In this document: positions 56,501-64,000 of the stretch, in pieces
How the letters are laid out: each line of letters opens with the position of its first letter
Position numbering within the stretch: the stretch's first letter is position 1
NCBI RefSeq assembly: GCF_945859685.1
Contig: NC_079147.1
Coordinates: 104,949,525-105,013,524 of the forward strand
DNA length: 64,000 bases
Direction: 5' to 3'
Origin: Eupeodes corollae
Lineage: Eukaryota > Arthropoda > Insecta > Diptera > Syrphidae
Translations under genes and position numbers: made by a program
The notes under the pieces: generated by a model
Database searches by the model: none
The model's input: only the letters and a program-made list of their open reading frames with translations
What the model was told of the DNA's origin: nothing

Positions 56501-59500
56501 TCTATTATTAATATGTTTTTTTTTCTAAACTCTATAAATAATAATAAGAAATATGTTTTTATTATTCTTTTAACTTAAAACAAGTTTTTTTAAATGTCAA
56601 ATAAAAGGTCAGTGTCTTTTGAAAAACTTCTTCTTCGTCTTCTTCTTCTTCTATTATTTCTTCTAGTCTTTAATCTTTAATAAATCAACTTCATAAATAT
56701 TCAATATTCACGGAATTTAATATTCTGCATCAAACTAAAAATTTTAATAATAAATTCCATGCCACGATTGCAACAAAACTACCCAAGTGTTTGATGTATG
56801 TATTTCAATACCGGAAACACTTCATTGTCGACAAAAAATTCAAAAATAAAAGAACTTGAACTTAGAATTTCGGGAAAAACTGTTTAACCTACAGATATTT
56901 GCACATTTTATTTCCTTTCGGAATAATCTTCTTGTTCAAGGTACAATAAAATGCAAAATTTTGTATTTGATTTGAATAAATTTCAAATTCGTCATCAATG
57001 TTTGATGGTTTGATGATGGTAGCTTTTTAGATGATGATGATGATGATGACCTCTCGTGTTGAAAGAACTACGAGTAGCATATAATAAAACAATAACAAAA
57101 ATTCAAAAAATATCTTAACATACAAAATTTATAAAAGCTCTAACGTCATTAATTATTATATAAAAGACCTTATGTTTATTTAAACATCACGCGCAAACTC
57201 TTTTGTGGTTAATCTACCATCGCATCGCGTCTTTGCCTTTGCCTCTTTCGTATGAAGAAAGGAAATCAAACAAAAATAATAGCATTCAATTTTCAATTGA
57301 TTCAATTCAGCTCACCTGAGCAAATGTATCCGTGAGATACATTGACCTAATGACCATGGGGCAGATTCATTGTCAAAGATGAACGTACAGGAAGTTAGCT
57401 CTTGTCTATCTTTATAATTTCTTTGGATTATGCATTAGATGAATCGTATTGATGAGATCTTACAGATATCGAAAAGACGAAGAAAGAAAAGGTAAACATT
57501 ATATTTCAGTTCATGGAAGCTATAAGAGATGGTCATAATCATAACATATACAAGTTTCTTGAGCTTGTTGGTGATGCTTAAAATTAGATAAAGTTAATTT
57601 GAGGTTTGTAGGTATGTTAATAAACTTAAACAAAAAAAAATCTCATCGCATACCTTTTGTCCATTGGTCTAACTGGTTTTCGTCTTGGATTTTTGCTTGG
57701 TGCTGTTGGAGCCGTTAAAAGATAGGAAGAATAATTTAAATTAAGTCTTCGCGTGGATTAATAATTTAATTCAGGACCGGAATAACATACACAACTCAAG
57801 GCCGGTTTTCCATCCGATCTTTATTTGATTTCCATTGTTTTCTTATTAATGCAAAAGATAAAATAGACTTAACTTGGTCTTGGTCATTATTTATCCCAGT
57901 TTTAATTAGTGGAGACTATTTTTGTGTGCTGAATTAAATACTGATTAAATTAGAATTTAGAATATCAATGAATGCTCGTGGATTTAGAAGTAGTCCATGG
58001 TTGGGTGGTTTTTTTTGTTGCTTATAGGACTGTACAAATGTAGATGGCAACCTGTCTCTAGTGAAATTGTCTTTGAACATACCCTTTGGTTCATTTAACT
58101 AAATTGAAAAGTCCTTCAAGAACAGTTCTTGTCTTTAAAGTACTTCGAATATAATCCTTTTAAATTCGGAATAAAATTGTAGGTTTATAAAGGTATCCAT
58201 TTGTGAGATTACTCCCACACAGGAGTTGTTGAGAGTTTTAATTAATAGGACCCTGTTTTTCTTCGTATAGCTCACAGCTTTTGTTTTTTTAACGAAAATT
58301 ATGTATTTTTAGTAAAATTGCTTAAAAAAAAAGTATAAATATAAAAGACATCTTAAATTCCTTTGTGATAAATGTGTGATTAAGCTTAATAATTTAGTCA
58401 ACTGGCAGATAACACATGTTTAGACAATTATAAATAAGGAGTTATTCAATTATTAATACAATAAATATAACTAGACACTTTTTAAATTGTGTCCTTAGAA
58501 AATCGTATAAATTCTTCTTTTGACGATCAGAAGTTTGTTCACCTTAGAAAAGGCTATCAGAACTCATTAAAAGGATAATTTCACATTTTTACTATATCCT
58601 ACTGTTAATAGACCTTAGCGCAAAATTTTTAGCAATCTTTTTTAAGGGTTTTATAATTTACTATAGTTAACAATTTGCTAAGTATTTAAGCAATTTACTA
58701 AGGGACTCCAACATTTTGAACCTTTCTTTTTGTATTGCTAATCGCCGTTTTTTAAAAAACAAGCATCTAAACATGTCTAAAAAGTGACAGTTCGTGAAAA
58801 TAAACAAAGCAAGTACGCTTAAACGCACCTAATTTCCCAAATATTGACTGGACCATTCCATCCACTGCTCTTTTAAGAATGGTAGTTTTTCTTTTTTAGT
58901 TCAGGGCAGAGCTCGAAGTGTCAAAAAAAAAATAGTTGTGTTTGCTTCAAATTCGTGTTTGTTTTTAGTTCCGAAGATGTTCATAGCACGCTCTGTGAGC
59001 TCAGTATAAATTAATAGAGTAAAATACTTTGCTCAGAACTCTACTCTGTTCGTTCAGACTCTGCTCAGTGCTCAGCTTTGAACTATAAAAAGAAAAACGC
59101 CAAATATTATTGCACAGATGTCATATGGATTTAGCAAATTTCCAAAAGTTAAAGTAGCCATTTTGTGATTTTAACTTAAGCATAGTTTAAAGTTAAAATT
59201 ATGTTAATCATTGTTTTCAATTAGACAAGCTCAATAAAACAATTAGAACATATGTTCCAAAATTTCATACAATACAAATTTGGAATGTATAAACCCCGTC
59301 AAATATTTTCAAATCCAAACGATTATCTGACGATTAAATTCAAGGCTTTACATAATAAAAAAAAAACTAAAATTATGACATAAGAGGATTTGGTTAAAAT
59401 TTGCATATCTTCTCGCGTTATTTGTCAAATTATATTGAACTTTGACAGAGAATGTTACCTTTCCGGTTTTCGGCCGTTCAAATGGGAATCTAATGATAGG

Positions 59501-61674
59501 ATTTAGGAATTCAAATTCCTTAAGGAAACGTGCACACTGTCAACTTTTGATTGGAAATATTCAAATTCCTCACTCTACTCGTCAAGCAGGATTTTTTTAT
59601 TCTCAAATTATATTTATTATTAATCTTTTCCTAAATTAATAAGTACAAGCTACAGGTGTTTGTTATTCAAAGGTTTTTGCTACGATCGGTGATTTTCGCT
59701 ATAAAATCTAAGCTTAAAGTTATGAATTTTAATGTATATAAAATGAAAGCAATAATTTAATATCATATGGTAGTGATATCCTGTTCTGTTTTATTGTGAA
59801 ATTCATATAATTTAAAGCTGTTTTCAATCGTATTGTAAAATGTGTTACAAAATTATTTCATTGGAGAAATAACATGTCTGTTTTTTCTCAAACATTACTA
59901 AAACTCTGTTTTTTGAAATATTTTTGAGTACAAAAACATCAACTGTCAAATCACAGAAGAGTTGATAGTCACATTGACAGATTATTTTTATAGAGTGACA
60001 ACAAATTCACACCAAAGTAGTATACAAATAAAAAATGTCATGGATTTGACATTTGTAAACGAAAACAAAACTCTCCAACTCTTCGAAGAAACAATGGCGC
60101 AAAATTTTAAACGTAAATTAGCAATTTACTAAGCTTACCTAATTTTAAGAGATTTTAACATCTTACTATGTCTTAAAAATTTATTAAAGTTAATATCATT
60201 CAATAGTAACTTTTACTTTTAGCAATTAGCTGAATCTATATGACATCTGGATAGTTATTCTTTAACTAATAGGTCCGTTTAATAGTATTTGCTTTGTTTA
60301 TTTTTTACGAACTGTCACTCTTTAGGCATGTTTGGATGTTTGTTTTTTTTATATAAGGCAATTTGCAATTTTCTAGTAAGCAAATCCAAATTAAAGGTTT
60401 AAAATGTCGGAGTCCCTTAGTAATTTGCTAAATATTTAGTAAATTGCTAAATAGTACATTATTCAAAACTTTTGAACCAATATTTTATATATAAACTTTC
60501 AAGCCTTATTAACATGCACCTTGTATAAGAAAAAAATACATATTTGTTTACAAACATTAAATGTTAGGAAATATAACTTAGGAATTCAAATAGTTGGTTT
60601 TAATTTTTAAACAAAATGTTGCTATATTTCTATTCTATTGGGTTAGCACAGATTTTTGTCTTCTAAAATATGCTTGTTTAAAATCCAAAACACACTTATC
60701 AGCTGTGTTTTAGAGCCATAAAACTTAGAGTTTTAATAAGGGTTTAATAAGAAGAAATGAACTTCTACTAGATCAGCCAATTTCTTTGAATATATTGATT
60801 GACAGATGTGCGAATTAAATACCTGCTATAATTTTATAGCAACTTATTTGTTTCCTAAACTTTATTTAATCAATATTTCTTTTTTATATTTTTTCAGACA
60901 CTACAAGATCCTCTACACCATCTTCACACTTGTCCTGCCAACTGCTATTCCTTGTCTACTCTGGAATGAAACAGTTTTGGTATCACTCTTTACAACCTAT
61001 TTCGCACGTTATGTTGTCCAGTTGAATACAACATGGTCAGTTAACAGTCTTGCTCACATGTTCGGAAACAAGCCATACGATAAGTAAGTTCCTATAAAAT
61101 TCTCTTCCTTCAAACATACTCTAAACGAAAGCTATTCTTTCTTTTTTATAGGAACATCCTTTCGGTTGAAACCGTTTTTGTTTCGATTATTGCTGGTGGT
61201 GAAGGATGGCACAACTATCATCACACCTTCCCATGGGACTACCGTACCGCTGAATTGGGCATGCCCTTCAATGTCACAACAAAAGTCATTGATTTCTTTG
61301 CCAAGAACGGTGCCGTATATGATCGTAAGACCGTAAGTGAGAACATTTTGCGTAGTCGTATCCAACGTACAGGTGATGGAAGCCACGAACACTTTGGCGA
61401 AGAAGCCATGGCCAAAAAAGCCAATGGTGACATCGATGAAGGTTCCAAAATTGACAGCAACGGCCTGAGGAAGTATATTGTTGAGAAGAATCGCATCAAC
61501 AAAATGATGATCGACGAATTGGGCAAACTCAATCAGCAACATGTTAGCGGCGATGACTTGAATAACAACAACAGCAGCTTCAACAAAAGCAAGCTTAATA
61601 TCAACGATTTGGCCAAGAGCACGAGTACGAGCATAAACAATAATAATATAGATAAGCAGGCCTTGAATGTTTGA
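50110..61674 (+). CDS. Acyl-CoA Δ9-type fatty acid desaturase (six coding exons, 484 aa)
   Basis: Join 50110-50518, 53663-53793, 53884-54018, 54084-54154, 60898-61083, 61152-61674; every junction is GT-AG and the total is 1455 nt in phase. It is an ER-membrane di-iron enzyme that introduces a cis double bond into saturated acyl-CoA using O2 and cytochrome b5. Histidine boxes are HRLFSH (residues 153-158), HRQHH (190-194) and HNYHH (331-335, in GEGWHNYHHTFPWDYR), plus NSLAH (298-302). Hydrophobic segments are ~105-127, ~135-150, ~257-271 and ~275-292. A ~100-residue polar, Asn/Ser-rich N-terminal extension and an Asn-rich C-terminal tail (~430-484) make it longer than fly Desat1 (about 380). 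The ATG lies 20 nt after an acceptor, so untranslated exon(s) lie upstream. It belongs to the insect first-desaturase family; which paralogue, and whether it is Δ9 or Δ11, cannot be told. Confidence 0.93.
50665..51511 (+). mobile_element. Family H element copy 4, intronic
   Basis: Starts TAACTTCCCATAGGAAGTTA at 50665. The inverse subterminal repeat is (T)TGGGAAGTTA at 51470-51480, and the shared 3' border is GCATCCCAGTCTCTTTTTT, ending 51511. It keeps the 'aaggtccctagagtc' and 'agatgtctgtgcgt' words but lacks the CGTACG tract and most minisatellite units. It sits 146 bp inside the desaturase intron in the gene's sense orientation. Confidence 0.75.
51835..52905. repeat. ~174-bp tandem satellite in desaturase intron
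   Basis: About six units. 'aaaatgtactaaatca' recurs at about 51987, 52305, 52483, 52656 and 52831, and each unit has 'tagtacatttttttctaaaactaaaagaaccgaa' and 'aaaggttgtatctccatctttttccgag'. It begins ~320 bp after family H copy 4 ends. The first two units are more diverged than the last three. Confidence 0.9.
53663..53793 (+). CDS. Desaturase coding exon 2 (first histidine box)
   Basis: Residues 137-180. Acceptor TTCTCTTTACAG, donor CAG|GTAAGG. Encodes LSGMGITMGAHRLFSHKAYK. Spacing from exon 1 (FQT...SGMGIT, 10 residues between) equals that of fly Desat1, so no exon is missing. Confidence 0.93.
53884..54018 (+). CDS. Desaturase coding exon 3 (second histidine box)
   Basis: Residues 181-225, phase 0 at both ends. 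Encodes VRDHRQHHKYSDTDADPHNA and GFFFSHVGWL. Donor AAG|GTAATT. Confidence 0.95.
54084..54154 (+). CDS. Desaturase coding exon 4
   Basis: Residues 226-248 plus two bases. Acceptor TCTCTTTATAG. Encodes DMSDMEADP-type family sequence (IDMSDMEADPWIMFQK). Donor AG|GTGTGT is the weakest of the set, but phase and the family sequence (FQKR/RHY) support it. Confidence 0.9.
56630..56662. repeat. (TTC)n microsatellite
   Basis: TTCTTCTTCGTCTTCTTCTT tract followed by more TTC/TTA units. Confidence 0.8.
57026..57049. repeat. (GAT)n microsatellite
   Basis: Seven or so GAT units (agatgatgatgatgatgatg) inside the large desaturase intron. Confidence 0.85.
58617..60470. mobile_element. 1.8 kb structure with ~150-bp inverted repeat arms (foldback-like)
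   Basis: The left arm 58674-58817 and the inverse of the right arm 60290-60440 share 'aatttactaagggactcc', 'aacattttgaaccttt', 'catctaaacatgtctaaa' and 'gtgacagttcgtgaaaataaacaaagcaa', at roughly 75-80% identity by eye. The words 'gcgcaaaatttt' and 'gcaatttactaag' also recur nearby in direct orientation (58617 and 60097). No coding region lies between. It may be a foldback element or two MITE copies in opposite orientation. Confidence 0.6.
60898..61083 (+). CDS. Desaturase coding exon 5
   Basis: Residues 249-310 plus two bases. Acceptor TTTTTTCAG, donor AA|GTAAGT. Encodes two membrane segments and NTTWSVNSLAHMFGNKPYD, the conserved asparagine/histidine motif. Confidence 0.95.
61152..61674 (+). 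CDS. Desaturase coding exon 6 (third histidine box, stop)
   Basis: Residues 311-484 and TGA. Encodes GGEGWHNYHHTFPWDYRTAE, then FFAKNGAVYDRKTVSENIL and RTGDGSHEHFGEEA, followed by a divergent Lys/Asn/Ser-rich tail. The usual ATWGWGD of fly Δ9 enzymes is replaced by HEHFGEEA. Codons are visibly more G/C-ending than in exons 1-4. Confidence 0.93.
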
Positions 61675-62245
61675 GCCATCAAAAAGAAAGAGCAAAAGGG
61701 TGCCAAACGAGGAATACAAAATTACTTAATTTAATTTAACACTATTGATGGATGTAAATTAGTTGTGTTAATTTCTTTTTACATTTATATAATTAATATG
61801 TGTGTGCATAAGACTTATTCCAAAAAGTTAATGTTTAAGGTTTTACATTGTAAGCGTGTGTATTTTTAAGAAATTGAAATTTTTGAAGAAAAAAAAAGAA
61901 AAAGGATGGTTTTGGAGGAGTTTTTTTTTCTGATGTGGATGGGGTGCTTTAGGCTTCCCAGCCCATCATTAAAAAAGCTCTTTCATTAAAAGGACATGTT
62001 TGGAGCCTAGAGTTCTATTAATACATGCTCTGTAGAGTTTCTAAGGACCTTTTGTTAAAAAAAATTATATATATTATTAAAAATTGTGTTTTATAATGTT
62101 AAAAAAAAACTTGTGTTGAGGATTTAGCTTAAGAAAATGAATTAAAAAAAGAAATGTTAAGTGGTATGTATATATTTTTAACCAAGGGATACTCTAGTTT
62201 TTATGTACCTACCAAATAAAAAAACGCAAAATATAAATAAAAAAC
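61675..62245 (+). terminator. Desaturase 3' UTR and polyadenylation signals
   Basis: After the TGA the sequence is AT-rich UTR. AATAAA hexamers occur at 62215-62220 and 62236-62241, 21 bp apart; the first is followed by A-rich DNA. Cleavage shortly after 62240 would give a ~580-nt 3' UTR. Confidence 0.5.
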
Positions 62246-62604
62246 AAAAACATAAAAAAGTCAAAAAGCATAATACTTTTTATTATTTCCATCAATATAA
62301 AAACATTGCATCAACATAATTCCACACTCATCATATAAAACAAATTAAACATTTTATAGGAAAAGCAACCCATATTCACCACGATCAAAGAATCCGATAA
62401 GTAAGCTGTACAGGGAACCAAATGTTAATTTTGACAATTGAGTAGGGTTCATACCATCGTTATGATCAAGGGCGGATCTAGACTTTTCATCAAGGGTTGG
62501 TCACACACTTAGATGAGTTTTTCTCACCGCTTAAAGACGTCTTTAATGTTTTGTAAAGGATGCTAACAAAATTTAATAATTGCTAAAACGCCAACTTAAG
62601 TTAT
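62246..62604. other. AT-rich spacer downstream of the desaturase
   Basis: No gene. A short word near 62467 (caagggcggatctaga) has a loose counterpart near 28663, suggesting another dispersed scrap. Confidence 0.4.
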
Positions 62605-62724
62605 CAAATTATTTAGAACACTGCTGTATAGCAAGGTGTGGTCTTACTATTTAATTTGGATGACTTATATGAAAGCATTCCAAGATTCCAACAGTTTTCT
62701 AAATATGTCATATTTAAGAGCTAA
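62605..62724. repeat. Dispersed repeat X, copy 2, left part
   Basis: Matches 27325-27440. Shared words include 'gaacactgctgtatagcaag'-type, 'attccaagattc' and 'aacagttttctaaatatg'. Interrupted by the LINE that follows. Confidence 0.65.
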
Positions 62725-63785
62725 AATACAATAGCTTAGAGGGTTTATATTCATATTTATTAATTCATAATTCACATTAAGATTACAACCTTATTATTTG
62801 TGAAAGCTTTATAAAATATGTTAGAGCGTTCGAGAATTTTAAATTTAGTAGATACTAAAAATACAATTTTAAAACTATAGTTTACAATATTTAATTTTCA
62901 TCATTGGTCAGATGCGTTAAAAGACGATTTTTGAATGCGTTTGTGTTCATTATTCTTCTAATTGTAATAGGTAGTGAGTTCCATAATTGAGTGGCATGGA
63001 CAAAAAATGTTCGTTCAGATTGCAGGCAAGCAAATCTTGGCTGGATCAGTACGACAGTTCTTAGCGAATTTGAAAAAGTTAATCGGTTGTGCAAATAATC
63101 AGGTTGACGAGACTGTAAAATACTGTGCAGCTGAATGAGAGTTCTAAATTTTATAAGGTTATCAAAAGTCAGACCCATTATTTGTTTAGAATAACTTTAA
63201 ATATGGTCGTAATATCTCATGTTGAAGATGTATCTGGCAAAGTTGTTGTATATAACATTAAGTTTTCGCCTTGTATTTGAGTCAACGCTACACCACACTT
63301 CACATCCATACAGTAAAATAGGTAATAGAAGAGATCTTACAAGCAACATCTTACTACTGACAGGAACAAACCTTTGGGATGTCCACAGTAGACGCAGAGC
63401 ACTATATAACTTGCCAATTGTAGTAGCTGCATGGTGATTCCATGTTAAAGTCTCGTTAAAAATAATACCTAGATTCCTAGCAGACGTTACAAATTCGATA
63501 ACTGAGCCACCCAGCAGAACCGGTGGGAAGTTTGACTTATCAAGGGCGCGCTTGTAAATACACAAAGTTTTAGATTTTCTTGGATTAAGGGTGAGGTTAT
63601 GCTTGAGAGCCCACTGTTGTATAACTACTAGATCCTCATTAACATAGTTAATAGCTTTTCTTATGCTATCTACAGGAGTGTCCAAGTATAATTGGACGTC
63701 ATCAGCAAACATATGAACTTTACAAGATTTAACCAGTCGAGGAAGCTCATTAACGTAAAGTGAAAATAATAGAGGTCCAAGGTGC
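62725..63785 (-). mobile_element. 5'-truncated Jockey-superfamily LINE, RT C-terminal half
   Basis: The minus-strand frame 63841-63197 encodes, from ~63783, LGPLLFSLYVNELPRLVK (after a lost PQGS), VHMFADDVQLYLD (FADD catalytic box), QQWALKHNLTLNPRKSKTLC, GIIFNETLTWNHHA and LLLPILLYGCEVW. A second frame, 63178-62891, supplies the C-terminus (TLIQLHSILQSRQPDYL, RTFFVHATQLWNSLP). The N-terminal residues of the 214-residue frame (MFLEKSNVSKQF) are flanking repeat X sequence. It is inserted into repeat X. One frameshift lies between the frames; otherwise it is well kept, so fairly young. Confidence 0.82.
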
Positions 63786-63930
63786 ATTTCGCGCAGAAAT
63801 TGAGGAAATTGTTTTGAAACGTTGCTTTTTTCCAAAAACAAAACACACTTTTCTTGTTTTCATTTCTATTAATGCAAAGAACGCTGCAAAAATATAAAAA
63901 TCCAGAAAAAAAGAGAGAGGATCTGATATG
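63786..63930. repeat. Dispersed repeat X, copy 2, right part
   Basis: Matches 27455-27600: 'cgcagaaatt', 'gttttgaaacgttgcttttttcca', 'gcaaagaacgctgcaaaaatata'. Sequence after 63930 to the window end is unassigned. Confidence 0.65.
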
Positions 63931-64000
63931 TAAAATGTCGGGCTTTTTTTGATGTAGTTTTTCCAAATCAATTTCCGGGAGTCTCTTATTACTCTCGTTA

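Larger units (their letters stand above)
54155..60897 (+). other. Desaturase intron between coding exons 4 and 5 (6.7 kb)
   Basis: AT-rich. Contains TTC (56630-56662) and GAT (57026-57049) microsatellites and the inverted-repeat structure at 58.6-60.5 kb. 57180-57400 is less AT-rich (cgcatcgcgtctttgcc) and might be regulatory. No additional exon with desaturase or other protein similarity was found. Confidence 0.8.

Noticed and set aside
61132..61719. 195-codon minus-strand ORF
   Set aside because: Antisense shadow of the last desaturase exon; the plus strand carries the histidine box and splice signals.

Overview
This 64 kb window is AT-rich (roughly 70% A+T by eye) eukaryotic nuclear DNA. 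It has GT-AG introns, AATAAA polyadenylation signals, one spliced host gene and dense transposable-element debris. The desaturase family and the mix of non-LTR, piggyBac, hAT and mariner relics point to an insect, most likely a fly (Diptera). That is inference; the species was not identified. I found no rRNA, functional tRNA, CRISPR or prokaryote-type operon.

Layout. (1) 0.4-5.4 kb is a nested transposon stack. A piggyBac-like transposase relic (minus) is split by a minisatellite-bearing element with subterminal inverted repeats (my 'family H'). A second, inverted family H copy lies beside it and is itself split by a 5'-truncated LINE with a 7-bp target duplication. (2) 6.7-11.4 kb holds relics of three non-LTR retrotransposons. 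(3) 11.4-27.3 kb is dominated by one RTE-like non-LTR family ('family R') in four copies of alternating orientation. One is full length at 23883-27276 with a 12-bp target duplication. Two fragments lie tail to tail as a long inverted repeat at 17.9-20.0 kb. Between them are a TTAA-type MITE, a mariner-like relic and a decayed gene of unknown family. (4) 27.3-32.4 kb holds a short family H copy, a hAT transposase relic, a Jockey-superfamily LINE ('family J') and a tRNA-derived SINE.

(5) 32.4-50.1 kb has no protein gene. It contains possible promoter and 5' UTR segments near 35.5-36.25 kb and 41.6-41.8 kb, a ~200-bp tandem array at 40.1-40.8 kb, a MITE, a LINE 3' end with an RNase H relic, and several SINE pieces. 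(6) 50110-61674 is the only convincing host gene: a membrane acyl-CoA desaturase of six coding exons, reassembled here to 484 residues with all phases consistent and all three histidine boxes present. Its introns carry a fourth family H copy, a ~174-bp satellite and a 1.8 kb inverted-repeat structure. (7) 62.6-64 kb is a dispersed repeat, shared with 27.3-27.6 kb, that is split by another truncated LINE.

The desaturase would introduce a cis double bond into fatty acyl-CoA at the endoplasmic reticulum, for membrane lipid or cuticular hydrocarbon and pheromone metabolism. The rest of the window is best read as a transposon graveyard upstream of and within this gene. Two strong inverted arrangements (0.47-4.6 kb and 17.9-20.0 kb) could yield double-stranded RNA if transcribed.
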